From positions 1-60,809 of the forward strand of contig PVXE01000022.1 in NCBI GenBank assembly GCA_014444615.1: DNA of 60,809 nucleotides. The letters are read 5' to 3'. This stretch comes from Tagaea sp. CACIAM 22H2. GTDB lineage: Bacteria; Pseudomonadota; Alphaproteobacteria; CACIAM-22H2. Position numbers and translations under genes: made by a program. Below the pieces are notes generated by a model, which saw only the letters and a list, made by a program, of their open reading frames with translations, ran no database searches and had not been told where the DNA came from. Shown here in pieces: positions 16,344 through 25,583 of this stretch. Each line of letters opens with the position of its first letter. Position 1 is the stretch's first letter.

Positions 16344-17429
16344 ATGAAGCGTCGTCACCTTCTGACCGGCGTGGCCGGTGCGGCCACCGCCGGCCTCGCG
16401 GCCCCCGCTTTGTCCCAAGGGCGCATCGAATGGCGCATGGTCACGCTGTGGCCGCGCAACCTGCCCGGCCCCGGCGTCGCCGCCCAAAAGGTCGCTGATC
16501 GCATCGGCGCCGTCACCGCGGGGCGCATCAATGTGCGCCTGTTCGCGGCCGGCGAAGTCGTGCCCCCGCCGGGCGCCTTCGACGCGGTCGCGGCCGGCAC
16601 GGCCGACCTCTATCACGGCGTGCCCGCGTTCTGGACGTCGAAATCGCCAGGCATCGGCTTCTTCGGTTCGTTCCCGTTCGGCATGACGGCGTTCGAACAG
16701 CAGGGCTGGATGATGCATGGCGGCGGCCAAGCGCTGTACGACGAGATTTACGGCCGCTTCGGCGTGAAGCCGTTCATCTGCGGCAATTCGGGCCCGCAAT
16801 GGATGGGCTGGTTCCGCCGCGAGATCCGCTCGATCGACGATTTCCGCGGGCTTCGCTTCCGCACGACGGGCCTGGGCGCCGAGATGTTCCGCCGCGCGGG
16901 CGCGTCGGTCGTCTCGCTGCCGGGCGGGGAAATCTTCGGCGCGCTACAATCGGGCGCCATCGACGCGGCCGAATTCATCGGGCCGTTCTCCGACGGGCCG
17001 CTCGGGTTCCATCAGGTCGCCAAAAACTACTATTACCCCGGCGTCCAGGAGCCTTCGTCGGCCGAGGAAATCGGCATCAACATGGCGCGCTGGAACGCGC
17101 TGCCCGACGATCTGAAGGCGGCGGTGCGTTTCGCCTGCCAATCGGTCGCCGAGGAAGTGACGACCGAATACGATGTGCGCCATCCGATCGCGCTCGCCGA
17201 GCTCGTCGCGCGCCACGGCGTCGTGCCGCGCGAGGCGCCGCGCGACCTGCTGATCGCCTTCGGCAACACGGCAGGCGAAATGCTGGCCGAGTTCCGCGCC
17301 CACCAGGATCCGATGGTCAAGCGTATCGCGGATAGCTACGCCGAGTTCCGCGTGCGCTCGCAGGCCTACATGATGCAAAGCTACGCGGGCAACTTCAACG
17401 CCCGCGCCCTGCCGATCCGCTGGGGCTGA
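16344..17429 (+). CDS. dctP: TRAP transporter substrate-binding protein
   Basis: 361-residue periplasmic solute receptor of a TRAP importer. The signal peptide (MKRRHLLTGVAGAATAGLAA) has a twin-arginine-like start and ends near PALSQG. The mature protein carries the conserved Arg-containing strand FRGLRFRTTGLGAEMF that binds substrate carboxylate, then SLPGGEIFGALQSGAIDAAE and NYYYPGVQEP, the pattern of the TakP/mannitol-chloroaromatic group (DctP_2 type), which often binds 2-oxo acids. The ATG at 16344 follows GGGAG at 16330. It is followed after a strong hairpin by dctQ and dctM. The actual substrate is not determinable here. Confidence 0.9.
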   Translation: MKRRHLLTGVAGAATAGLAAPALSQGRIEWRMVTLWPRNLPGPGVAAQKVADRIGAVTAGRINVRLFAAGEVVPPPGAFDAVAAGTADLYHGVPAFWTSKSPGIGFFGSFPFGMTAFEQQGWMMHGGGQALYDEIYGRFGVKPFICGNSGPQWMGWFRREIRSIDDFRGLRFRTTGLGAEMFRRAGASVVSLPGGEIFGALQSGAIDAAEFIGPFSDGPLGFHQVAKNYYYPGVQEPSSAEEIGINMARWNALPDDLKAAVRFACQSVAEEVTTEYDVRHPIALAELVARHGVVPREAPRDLLIAFGNTAGEMLAEFRAHQDPMVKRIADSYAEFRVRSQAYMMQSYAGNFNARALPIRWG

Positions 17430-17436
17430 TCCGAAC

Positions 17437-17470
17437 GCCGGCCGCCTCGCCATCGCGCGAGGCGGCCGGC
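17437..17470 (+). promoter_or_regulatory. Intercistronic hairpin between dctP and dctQ
   Basis: A perfect 14-bp GC-rich stem, GCCGGCCGCCTCGC (17437-17450) pairing with GCGAGGCGGCCGGC (17457-17470), with a 6-nt loop. No T-run follows. It would stabilise the dctP message or partly terminate, giving more binding protein than membrane subunits, as is common in such operons. The role is inferred. Confidence 0.6.
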
Positions 17471-17481
17471 AGTCCGGTGTT

Positions 17482-18030
17482 ATGGGCCTTCTGGAAAAAT
17501 TCGCGCGCGCGGTGGACGGCCTGAATGGTGCCGTCGGCGCTTTCGCGCGCTGGCTCGCGGCGCTGCTTGTGCTCGTGCAGTTCGTCGTCGTGATCTTGCG
17601 CTACGTCTACGGCTCCAGCTTCGTCTGGATGCAGGAAAGCGTCGTCTACGTCCACGCGACGCTGTTCATGCTGTCGATCGCCTATGTGCTGCTGATCGAC
17701 GGCCATGTGCGCGTGGACATCTACTTCGCCCGCTGGTCCGCGCGCACGCGCGCGGCCGTCGATCTGACGGGCGTCGTGTTCGCGTTACTGCCGTTTTGCG
17801 GTTTGATGATTTGGGCGAGCTGGCCTTACGTTGCCTCGTCCTGGCGCTTGGGCGAAGGGCCGATGGCGATGGGCGGATTGCCGTTCACGCCCGCCTTCAA
17901 ATCCCTGATCCCGGCGATGGCCGTGCTGTTGGCGTTGCAAGGCCTCGCGATGGCTGCGCGCGCGATCCTCGTGCTCGGCGGGCGCGCGCCGACCCATCTG
18001 CCCGGCAAGACCGAGGTCGAGCAAGCATGA
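17482..18030 (+). CDS. dctQ: TRAP transporter small permease subunit
   Basis: 182 residues with four hydrophobic helices (about 22-42, 55-77, 94-116, 138-162), as expected for DctQ. Conserved features include VYGSSFVWMQESVVYVHATL and the DGHVRVDIYFARW loop. It associates with DctM in the inner membrane to make the Na+-driven TRAP permease. Start ATG 17482. The 3' end overlaps dctM by 4 bp (ATGA). Confidence 0.9.
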   Translation: MGLLEKFARAVDGLNGAVGAFARWLAALLVLVQFVVVILRYVYGSSFVWMQESVVYVHATLFMLSIAYVLLIDGHVRVDIYFARWSARTRAAVDLTGVVFALLPFCGLMIWASWPYVASSWRLGEGPMAMGGLPFTPAFKSLIPAMAVLLALQGLAMAARAILVLGGRAPTHLPGKTEVEQA

Positions 18031-19595
18031 ACTCGGCGCCCGCGACGATCCTCGATCTCGCCATGCTGGTCGTGTTGTGCGTCGCGATCATGGCCGGCGT
18101 GCCGGTCGTGTTCGTGCTGACGGGCACCGCCGTGCTGTTCGGCGTGCTCGGCATCCTGACCGGCGTTTTCGATCCTTTCTTGTTCGGCGCGCTCGCCCAG
18201 CGCGCCTTCGGCACGATGACCAGCGAGGTGCTGATCGCCATTCCGCTGTTCGTCTACATGGGGATCATGCTCGAGCGTTCGAAGATCGCCGTCGAATTGC
18301 TCGAGGCGATGGGCCGGCTGTTCGGCACCGTGCGCGGCGGGCTCGCCGTATCGGTCTCGATCGTCGGCGCGCTGCTCGCCGCGTCGACCGGCATCGTCGG
18401 CGCCACGGTCGTGACGATGGGCTTGATCGCGTTGCCCGCGATGCTCCGGCGCGGCTACGACCCCGCCTTCGCTTGCGGCTCGGTCTGCGCGGCGGGTACG
18501 CTCGGCCAGATCATCCCGCCATCGACCGTGATGGTGATTCTGGGCGAGGTGCTGGCCGCCGCCTACCAGCAAGCGCAGCTCGCGCAAGGCAAGTTCTCGA
18601 TCGAGACCGTCAGCGTGGGCGAGTTGTTCGCGGGTTCGATGGTCCCGGGTTTGATGCTTGCGGGCATCTACATTCTCTACCAGCTCGTCCTGTGCTGGTG
18701 GCGACCCGAGGCGGGCCCCGCCATCCCCAAGAACGAAGCGGATAGCCTGACGGCCGCGCAAATCGCGCGTGCGCTCGTCCCGCCCATCGTGCTGATCGTC
18801 GCCGTGTTGGGTTCGATCCTGGGCGGCATCGCGACGCCGACCGAGGCCGCGTCGGTGGGGGCCGTCGGGGCCACGCTGCTCGCGGGGCTGCGGGCCCGCG
18901 AGGACAAGCCCTGGCCGATCTACGCCGCCGCGCTCGCTGCGGCCGGAATGGTCCTCCTCGGGGCCGTGTTCGACATGCGCTTGGGCCGGGCCAATCCGCC
19001 GCCGGGCGACGTCTACGCCATCTGGGCGGCGACCGGTTGCGCGTTCGTGCTCGCCTGGGGCATCGGTGTCGCGCTGTGGCGCACATTCCGCACCCAGGTG
19101 CTGCACGGAACGGTGCGCACCACCGCCAACGTCACCGCGATGATCTTCGCCACGCTGATCGGCGCCACGGTCTATTCGCTCGTTTTCCGCGGGTTGGGCG
19201 GCGACGATATGATCCGCGACTTCCTCACCTCGCTGCCCGGCGGCAAATGGGGCGCGTTGCTGGTCGTGCAGGCCGTCGTGTTCGTCCTTGGCTTTCCGCT
19301 CGATTTCGTCGAGATCGTCATCATCATGGTGCCGATCGTGGGACCAATCCTGCTGCAGATGGACATCGATCCGATCTGGCTGGGCGTGCTGTTCGCCATG
19401 AACCTGCAGACCAGTTTCCTCACGCCGCCGTTGGGCCCAACGCTGTTCTATCTCCAAGGCGTCGTGCCGCCGTCGGTCAAGACGTCCGACATCTATCGCG
19501 GCGTCACGCCGTTCGTGATCCTTCAGGTGATCGGGCTCGCTCTCGTGATGGCGTTCCCGGCACTCGCGACCTGGCTGCCGGGCAAGCTGTTCTAA
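18027..19595 (+). CDS. dctM: TRAP transporter large permease subunit
   Basis: 522 residues, longer than the usual 425-430 of DctM. The extra length is a two-helix insertion around residues 290-360 (WPIYAAALAAAGMVLLGAVF; VYAIWAATGCAFVLAWGIG), typical of the mannitol/chloroaromatic-type subfamily and consistent with the TakP-like receptor. Conserved DctM signatures seen are IPLFVYMGIMLERS, AASTGIVGATVVTMGLIALP, GTLGQIIPPSTVMVILGE and MNLQTSFLTPPLGPTLFYL. Start ATG 18027 overlaps the dctQ stop. Confidence 0.93.
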   Translation: MNSAPATILDLAMLVVLCVAIMAGVPVVFVLTGTAVLFGVLGILTGVFDPFLFGALAQRAFGTMTSEVLIAIPLFVYMGIMLERSKIAVELLEAMGRLFGTVRGGLAVSVSIVGALLAASTGIVGATVVTMGLIALPAMLRRGYDPAFACGSVCAAGTLGQIIPPSTVMVILGEVLAAAYQQAQLAQGKFSIETVSVGELFAGSMVPGLMLAGIYILYQLVLCWWRPEAGPAIPKNEADSLTAAQIARALVPPIVLIVAVLGSILGGIATPTEAASVGAVGATLLAGLRAREDKPWPIYAAALAAAGMVLLGAVFDMRLGRANPPPGDVYAIWAATGCAFVLAWGIGVALWRTFRTQVLHGTVRTTANVTAMIFATLIGATVYSLVFRGLGGDDMIRDFLTSLPGGKWGALLVVQAVVFVLGFPLDFVEIVIIMVPIVGPILLQMDIDPIWLGVLFAMNLQTSFLTPPLGPTLFYLQGVVPPSVKTSDIYRGVTPFVILQVIGLALVMAFPALATWLPGKLF

Positions 19596-19634
19596 GCGCA
19601 TCTGCCCGGCGCAAATCGCCGCGGCGCGACTTCG

Positions 19635-21014
19635 TCACGAACGCAGTTTTCCCATGGCTTTGACGTAATCGGCCTTGGCCTGATCCTCGTGGCGGTGATG
19701 GCCTTCGCGCACGATCCAGTCGCCGCCGATCACCACGTCGCGCACCGGATTGGCGTTTCCGGCGAACAGCCAGGAATCGATCAGATGCTCGCCGTCGCGG
19801 CCCGTCAGCGCCGCATGGTCGCGGTCGAGCACGACGAAATCCGCGCGCCAGCCTTTTTCCAAGCGCCCGGTCTTGCGCCCGCCGGCTTGCGCGCCGCCGA
19901 TCACGGCTTGGTCGAGCAGGAAGCCGCCGGTCGAGCCGCCCGCCGCGCGCGAGACGACGTTGCGCTGGCCGCGCGTCAAGCGCAGCCCGTATTCCAGCCA
20001 GCGCAGTTCTTCGACCGGGCTGGTGCAGACGTTCGAATCCGTGCCCACGCCGATGCGCCCGCCTTGGGCGAAGAACTCGGGCAGCGGGAAAATCCCGTCG
20101 CCGAGATTGGCTTCGGTCGTCGGGCAGATCCCGGCGACGGCGCCGCTCTTGGCGATCAGCGCCACTTCGCCGGGCGTGGCATGCGTCGCGTGAACCAGGC
20201 ACCAGCTTTCGTCGACGGCGGCGTTGGCGTAGAGCCAATCGATCGGCGTCGTGCCCGACCACGCCTTGCAATCAGCGACTTCCTTGGGTTGCTCCGAGAT
20301 ATGGATATGGATCGGCGCGGTCTTGTCGAATTTGCGCGCCAGTTCGATCGCGCGCGCCAGATCGGCGGGCGGCACGGCGCGCAGCGAATGCGGCGCGATG
20401 CCCACGCGCACATTGGGATCGTTGCGATGACGGCGCGCGAGGCGTTCGTAAAGATCGTTGAACACGTCTTCGGGAATGGTGAAACGCCGTTGGCCTTCCG
20501 TCGGCGGCTTGGCACCGAAACCGCTGGTCCGGTAGACGACGGGCAGGATCGTGATTCCGATACCGGCCGCCGAGGCCGACGCGATCAGGCGGTCGGACAT
20601 TTCGGTCACGGTTTCGTAAGGCTGGCCCTTCGGATCGGCGTGGACGTAATGGAATTCGGCGATCGAGGTGAAGCCGTGCTTCACGAGTTCGACGTAAAGC
20701 TGGGTCGCGACCGCTTCGAGTTCGCGGGGACCGAGCTTAGCGAGAAAGGCATACATCACCTCGCGCCACGACCAGAAATCGTCCTCGCCTGGCCGCGCGG
20801 TTTCGCCCAAACCCGCCATCGCGCGCTGGAAGGCGTGCGAATGCAGATCGCCCATACCGCCGACGACGGCGCCGTTCAGCAATTCGGCATCGCCGCGCTT
20901 CATGCCCGCCTGAACATTCGTCAAATATCCGGCGGCATCGACGTCGAAAACCACATCGTCGGCCCAGCCTTGCGGCAAGCGGGCGCGGGGGGCGAAAAAT
21001 GTCGGCATGGCCAT
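19635..21014 (-). CDS. hutF: Formimidoylglutamate deiminase
   Basis: 459 residues of the amidohydrolase superfamily, HutF type. It hydrolyses N-formimino-L-glutamate to N-formyl-L-glutamate and ammonia, the branch step of the five-enzyme histidine route. The metal ligands HSH are in GDLHSHAFQRAMAGLGE, later ligands in IHIHISEQPKEV and LVHATHATPGEV, and the catalytic Asp in RIGVGTDSNVCTSPVEELRW. The ATG at 21014 has AGGA four bases upstream; 21008 is an alternative. It is divergent from hutI-hutG, with a palindrome in the 48-bp gap. The presence of HutF together with HutG rather than HutE fits this pathway variant. Confidence 0.95.
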   Translation of the reverse strand: MAMPTFFAPRARLPQGWADDVVFDVDAAGYLTNVQAGMKRGDAELLNGAVVGGMGDLHSHAFQRAMAGLGETARPGEDDFWSWREVMYAFLAKLGPRELEAVATQLYVELVKHGFTSIAEFHYVHADPKGQPYETVTEMSDRLIASASAAGIGITILPVVYRTSGFGAKPPTEGQRRFTIPEDVFNDLYERLARRHRNDPNVRVGIAPHSLRAVPPADLARAIELARKFDKTAPIHIHISEQPKEVADCKAWSGTTPIDWLYANAAVDESWCLVHATHATPGEVALIAKSGAVAGICPTTEANLGDGIFPLPEFFAQGGRIGVGTDSNVCTSPVEELRWLEYGLRLTRGQRNVVSRAAGGSTGGFLLDQAVIGGAQAGGRKTGRLEKGWRADFVVLDRDHAALTGRDGEHLIDSWLFAGNANPVRDVVIGGDWIVREGHHRHEDQAKADYVKAMGKLRS

Positions 21015-21038
21015 CGTTCCTGGGGCTATTCTTGACGC

Positions 21039-21058
21039 CGTTTATAGGAGCATAAACG
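21039..21058. promoter_or_regulatory. Candidate operator in hutF-hutI divergent region
   Basis: A perfect 7-bp inverted repeat CGTTTAT/ATAAACG separated by AGGAGC (21039-21058). It sits between the divergent hut genes and overlaps a TTGACG (21032-21037) that could be a -35 element. A HutC-like repressor is the expected ligand, but no hutC is in the window. The central AGGAG may also serve as the hutI ribosome site. Confidence 0.4.
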
Positions 21059-21062
21059 CGGC

Positions 21063-22250
21063 ATGGCGACACTTTACGAAAACGCGGATTTTGCGACGCT
21101 GGCCGGGCCCGACTATGGCGCGATCCGCGACGGCGCGATGCTGGTCGACAAGGGCCGCATTGTCTGGATCGGCAAACGCGACGACGCCCCCGACACCGAA
21201 ACGCGCGTCGATTTGGGCGGAGGCTGGGTTCTGCCGGGCTTCGTCGATTGCCACACGCATCTGGTGTTCGGCGGCGACCGCGCGGACGAGTTCGAAAAGC
21301 GCCTCAATGGCGTGTCTTACGAGGAGATCGCGCGCGCGGGCGGCGGTATCCGCTCGACCGTCGCCAAAACGCGCGCCGCGAGTTTCGACGAATTGTTCGA
21401 AAGTGCGGCGCGAAGGCTCGACTACATGGCCGATCGCGGTGTGACGACGGTCGAAATCAAATCGGGCTACGGCCTCGATCTCGAAAACGAGATGAAGCAG
21501 CTCGCCGTGGCACGAGCACTCGGTGAGCGCTTGGGCGTGCGGGTGCGCACCACCTTTTTGGGCTTGCACGCCGTTCCGCCCGAATATGCCGGCCGCCAGG
21601 CCGAGTACGCGAAGCTGGTCGTGGGCATGATTCCCGAAATCGCGCGCTCGGGTTTGGCCGATGCGGTCGACGCCTTCGCGGAATCGATCGGCTTCACCAA
21701 CGACGAAACGCGCGCCGTGTTCGACGCGGCCAAGGCGCATGGTCTGCCGGTGAAGCTGCATGCCGAACAGCTGACCAACCAGCATGGTGCCGCATTGGTC
21801 GCGTCCTATGCCGGGTTGTCGGCCGATCATCTCGAACATCTCGACGACGCCGGGATCGCGACCATGGCGATGGCGGGCACGGTCGCCGTGCTGCTGCCGG
21901 CCGCCTATTATTTCCTGCGCGACACCAAGCTGCCGCCGATCGACGCGATCCGCAAAGGCGGGGTGAAGATGGCGCTCGCCAGCGACTGCAATCCGGGCAC
22001 GGCGCCCGCTTTCGATCCGCGCGTGGTGCTGAATATGGGCTGCACCGTGTTCCGCATGACGCCGGAGGAAGCGATCGCCGGCTATACGCGCGAAGGGGCG
22101 CGGGCACTCGGCTTGCAAAACGAGTGCGGCACGCTGGAAGCGGGCAAAGCCGCCGATTTCTGCGTCTGGGATATCGAACGTCCGGCGGATTTGGTCTATT
22201 GGATCGGCGGGCCCGGCCCGCAACGCGTGTTCAGGAATGGCGAAGAATGA
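21063..22250 (+). CDS. hutI: Imidazolonepropionase
   Basis: 395 residues, the usual length. It hydrolyses 4-imidazolone-5-propionate to N-formimino-L-glutamate. Metal-binding DCHTHLVFGGDRADEFEKR lies near residue 65, the HutI signature EIKSGYGLDLENEMKQLAV follows, then LPVKLHAEQLTNQHG, SADHLEHLDDAG and ALASDCNPGTAP with the catalytic Asp. The product feeds HutF, encoded divergently, and then HutG, encoded directly downstream with a 4-bp overlap. Confidence 0.96.
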   Translation: MATLYENADFATLAGPDYGAIRDGAMLVDKGRIVWIGKRDDAPDTETRVDLGGGWVLPGFVDCHTHLVFGGDRADEFEKRLNGVSYEEIARAGGGIRSTVAKTRAASFDELFESAARRLDYMADRGVTTVEIKSGYGLDLENEMKQLAVARALGERLGVRVRTTFLGLHAVPPEYAGRQAEYAKLVVGMIPEIARSGLADAVDAFAESIGFTNDETRAVFDAAKAHGLPVKLHAEQLTNQHGAALVASYAGLSADHLEHLDDAGIATMAMAGTVAVLLPAAYYFLRDTKLPPIDAIRKGGVKMALASDCNPGTAPAFDPRVVLNMGCTVFRMTPEEAIAGYTREGARALGLQNECGTLEAGKAADFCVWDIERPADLVYWIGGPGPQRVFRNGEE

Positions 22251-23038
22251 GCGAGATTTTCGATTTCACACCGGGCAACTCGCCCGTGCTGGTCAGCGTG
22301 CCCCATGCCGGCACGCATATTCCCGAAGCGCTGGCCAAGCGCATGACCGATCACGCGTTGACGCTGCCCGACACCGATTGGCACGTCGAAAAACTCTACG
22401 CGGCCGCGCCGTCGCTGGGGGCGGGGCTGATCGTCGCGCGCCAGTCGCGCTACGTGATCGACCTCAACCGCGATCCGACGGGCACGCCGCTTTATCCGGG
22501 GGCAGACAATACCGAGCTGTGCCCGCTCAGCACGTTCGGAAAGGCGCCGGTCTACAAACCGGGCCAGGAACCGGACGCGGCCGAAGTTCAAGAGCGCGTC
22601 GCGCGCGACTGGAAGCCCTATCACGCCGCGCTGGAAAGCGAGCTTGCGCGGCTTAAAGCCAAATTCGGCTATGCGATTTTGTGGGACGGGCATTCCATCC
22701 CGTCGCAAGTACCGCGTTTCTTCGAAGGGCGCTTGCCCGACCTCAATCTCGGCACCGCGTCGGGCGCTTCGGCCGATGCGGGTTTGACCGAAGCCGCGCG
22801 CGCGGCGCTGGATGGGCCGGGGATGAGCCTCGTCCTCAACGGGCGTTTCAAAGGCGGCTATATCACCCGCCGTTACGGCCGCCCGGCGGACGGCATCCAT
22901 GCGCTCCAGCTCGAAAAGGCGCTGATCGCCTATATGGAAGAAGATCCGCCCTATCGCTGGGTGCCCGCGCGCGGGGCCGCGATGATCGAGCGCGTCGGCC
23001 GCACGCTGAAGGCGCTGCTGGCTTGGAAGCCGGCGTAA
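22247..23038 (+). CDS. hutG: N-formylglutamate deformylase (amidohydrolase)
   Basis: 263 residues of the N-formylglutamate amidohydrolase family, converting N-formyl-L-glutamate to glutamate and formate. Conserved features are PVLVSVPHAGTHIPEALAKR (metal ligand His), DTDWHVEKLY, RYVIDLNRDPTGTPLYPG, LWDGHSIPSQVPRFFEGRLP and FKGGYITRRYGRP. Start ATG 22247 overlaps the hutI stop (ATGA). An earlier in-frame start lies inside hutI and is rejected. Two bases separate its end from the convergent kinase gene. Confidence 0.95.
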   Translation: MSEIFDFTPGNSPVLVSVPHAGTHIPEALAKRMTDHALTLPDTDWHVEKLYAAAPSLGAGLIVARQSRYVIDLNRDPTGTPLYPGADNTELCPLSTFGKAPVYKPGQEPDAAEVQERVARDWKPYHAALESELARLKAKFGYAILWDGHSIPSQVPRFFEGRLPDLNLGTASGASADAGLTEAARAALDGPGMSLVLNGRFKGGYITRRYGRPADGIHALQLEKALIAYMEEDPPYRWVPARGAAMIERVGRTLKALLAWKPA

Positions 23039-23039
23039 C

Positions 23040-24920
23040 CTAACCGCAGCGGGACGCGGGGAAGCGCACCGTCGCGGTGGTGCCGCGATTGGGCGCGCTT
23101 TCGATCGACAACGTGCCGCCATGCAGTTCGACGAGTTTGCGGCTGAGTGGCAGGCCGAGGCCGGTTCCTTCGAAGCGGCGCGCCATCGCGCTGTCGATCT
23201 GCCCGAACGGCTCCAGCGCGCGCGGAATATCCTGCGGCCGCATGCCGATGCCGGTATCGATGACGCTGACCGCCACGCCGCCATCCGCCTCCATTGCCGC
23301 GACGATGCGCACGCGCCCGCCCGGCGGCGTGAACTTCACCGCGTTGGACAACAGGTTCAGCACGATCTGACGCACACGCTGTTCGTCCGCCGTCAGCAGC
23401 GGCACGTCCGCGCCCACGTCGATGGTGACGCGCACCTGCGCCGCTTGCGCGCGCGGCGCCATCAATCGCGCGCAGGATGCGAGCGTGCCGTTGAGGTCGA
23501 TCGGCATCTCGCGCAGTTCGACTTTGCCCGCTTCCGCCTTCGAGATATCCAGGATGTCGTTGATGACCTGCAGCAGATGCGTGCCGGAGGAATGGATGTC
23601 CCTGGCATAGTCGACGTAACGCTGTTCGCCGATCGGGCCGAAAAGCTGGTTATGGATGATCTCCGAAAATCCGATCACGGCGTTGAGCGGCGTGCGCAAC
23701 TCGTGGCTCATATTGGCGAGGAATTCCGACTTCGTCCGGCTGGCGATTTCGGCGATTTCCTTCGCCTCGCGCAAGGCATCTTCGGCGTGTTTGCGCTCGG
23801 TCAGATCGTTGAACAAGGTGACCCATCCGCCGCCGGGCAAGGCGGTGCGCCGCGTGACGATATAGCGCCCATTCGGCCGCCAGCCTTCGTCCGAATAGGG
23901 CTCCGGCTGCGTCGCGCGCGCGATGCGGCGCGCGATCTCGGCGTCCTCGTCGGCAATCGGGCCGAAATCGCCGCGCCGTATCTGGAAGCGGATCGATTCG
24001 TCGAAGGTCATGCCGACGCGCATGCCGTCGGGCGGCGCATCCAGCAATTGGCGCGCGCGATCGTTCCAAGCGATCAGCACGCGATTGTGATCGTAGACGA
24101 CGATGCCTTCGTCGATCGATTCGAATGTGCTCGCCAGGATATGCGCCTGACGGTCGATTTCGGTCTGGCGATCGCGGGCCTGCGTCACGTCGTTCAGCGT
24201 GATGGCGAAGCCGCCGTCGGGCAAACGCTGGTCGCGGATCTGCAGCACGCGCCCGCCGCCCAGTCGCGTTTCGAATATCTTGTCGCCGGGCATGCGGTGC
24301 TCGGCCAGGCGCGCTTCGAGCCACACATGGCGCGGCAAGCCGCCCATGTACGCGAGGCCGTTTTCGATCTGCGCCTCAAGCACGTCGCGGAACGTGGCGC
24401 CGACGCCGATATGCGCGGGCAGATCGATCAAACGGCGATAGGCGGCGTTGTGCAGGATCAACCGGTCGTCGGCGTCGTAGATTCCCACGCCGGTCGACAA
24501 GCCGTCGATCGCGCGCAGCAGGCGCTCCTCGTCCTCGCGCCGATTCCAATCGCGGGCAAGCGCGGTCCCTTGCGCCTCGGCTTCCGTCACGTCGAGATAC
24601 ATGACGATTTGCCCGCCCTCGGGCAGCGGGCGCGCCGCGACTTCGATCGTGCGCCCGTGATGGAAACGGCGGCGATAGGTGAATCCGTTGCGCGCTTCCA
24701 TCATCGCCATGCGCGATTTGATCGCCGCTTCGCGCGCGACCGGATCGGGTTCCGATAACGCGGCGAGATGCCTGATCGCATCGGCGACGGAGTCGCCCGG
24801 CTTGCTGAACCCGTCGGGCAGGCCCAGCAGCCGGTGATAGGCGGTGTTGACGGCGACGATCTTGAGATCGTCGTCGAGGATCATCAAGGCGGCGGGCAGC
24901 GCGTCGAGGATTTTGTCCAT
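23040..24920 (-). CDS. Orphan PAS-domain sensor histidine kinase
   Basis: 626 residues without membrane helices, so a cytoplasmic sensor. Three PAS-like repeats (about 1-115, 130-250, 260-375) each start with a similar pattern such as LDALPAALMILDDDLKIVAV, IDGLSTGVGIYDADDRLILH and FESIDEGIVVYDHNRVLIAW. A HisKA domain follows with His406 in FLANMSHELRTPLNAVIGFS, then HATPase_c with DTGIGM and FEGTGLGLPLSRKLVELHGG. The ATG at 24920 is preceded by GGGGGAG at a good distance, so the frame extending to 25019 is rejected. No response regulator gene is adjacent. Signal and partner are unknown. Confidence 0.92.
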   Translation of the reverse strand: MDKILDALPAALMILDDDLKIVAVNTAYHRLLGLPDGFSKPGDSVADAIRHLAALSEPDPVAREAAIKSRMAMMEARNGFTYRRRFHHGRTIEVAARPLPEGGQIVMYLDVTEAEAQGTALARDWNRREDEERLLRAIDGLSTGVGIYDADDRLILHNAAYRRLIDLPAHIGVGATFRDVLEAQIENGLAYMGGLPRHVWLEARLAEHRMPGDKIFETRLGGGRVLQIRDQRLPDGGFAITLNDVTQARDRQTEIDRQAHILASTFESIDEGIVVYDHNRVLIAWNDRARQLLDAPPDGMRVGMTFDESIRFQIRRGDFGPIADEDAEIARRIARATQPEPYSDEGWRPNGRYIVTRRTALPGGGWVTLFNDLTERKHAEDALREAKEIAEIASRTKSEFLANMSHELRTPLNAVIGFSEIIHNQLFGPIGEQRYVDYARDIHSSGTHLLQVINDILDISKAEAGKVELREMPIDLNGTLASCARLMAPRAQAAQVRVTIDVGADVPLLTADEQRVRQIVLNLLSNAVKFTPPGGRVRIVAAMEADGGVAVSVIDTGIGMRPQDIPRALEPFGQIDSAMARRFEGTGLGLPLSRKLVELHGGTLSIESAPNRGTTATVRFPASRCG

Positions 24921-24943
24921 CGCTCGACCGCTCCCCCGTTCGG

Positions 24944-25453
24944 TCAGTAACGGACCAAGGATTCGAATGCCACGGGCAGGCGCTTGCGCCCTTCGAGGAA
25001 TGTGAGCTCGATGAGGCACGCGGCGCCGCGCACGTCGGCCCCTGTTTTTTGCAGCAACGAGATCGCCGCCGCAAGCGTGCCGCCGGTCGCCAGCACGTCG
25101 TCCAATACGACGACGCGCGTTCCCTTCGGCACGGCGTTTTCCTGTACCTCGATCGTGTCCTCGCCGTATTCCAGGGCGTAGGTATGGGGCACGGTGGGGC
25201 CCGGCAGCTTGCCGCGCTTGCGGACCATCAGGAAGCCGATCCCCAGGCGCAGCGCGAGCGGGGCGGTCACCAGAAAGCCCCGGCTTTCGATCCCGGCCAG
25301 CAATTGCGGCTTATGGGGCGCCACGACGTCGGCCAGGCGATCGATCGTCGCCTTCCAGGCGCCCGCGTCGGCCAGAAGCGGGGAAATGTCGCGGAACAGG
25401 ATGCCGGGCTTGGGGAAGTCGGGCACGTCGCGGATATGGGTTTTCAGATCCAT
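24944..25453 (-). CDS. apt: Adenine phosphoribosyltransferase
   Basis: 169 residues, matching the family's usual 170-180. It converts adenine and PRPP to AMP in purine salvage. The N-terminal [20 protein letters not shown] is the Apt signature, and the PRPP-binding motif is [38 protein letters not shown] and [11 protein letters not shown] are also typical. The ATG at 25453 gives the normal N-terminus ([17 protein letters not shown]). A longer frame to 25636 adds 61 unrelated residues and overlaps the divergent gene. It lies 23 bp upstream of the kinase gene on the same strand. Confidence 0.96.
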   Translation of the reverse strand: MDLKTHIRDVPDFPKPGILFRDISPLLADAGAWKATIDRLADVVAPHKPQLLAGIESRGFLVTAPLALRLGIGFLMVRKRGKLPGPTVPHTYALEYGEDTIEVQENAVPKGTRVVVLDDVLATGGTLAAAISLLQKTGADVRGAACLIELTFLEGRKRLPVAFESLVRY

Positions 25454-25583
25454 GCGGGCGTTCTCGTTGCGAGGTTGAGTAAGCCCAATACGGGGCAAAA
25501 GCCGGGCCGTCCATCCCAAAATCGCCGATACGCCGTCCGGCGACCTTGCTAATCTGGCTTCAACAAAACGGGACGGGGGCTCC

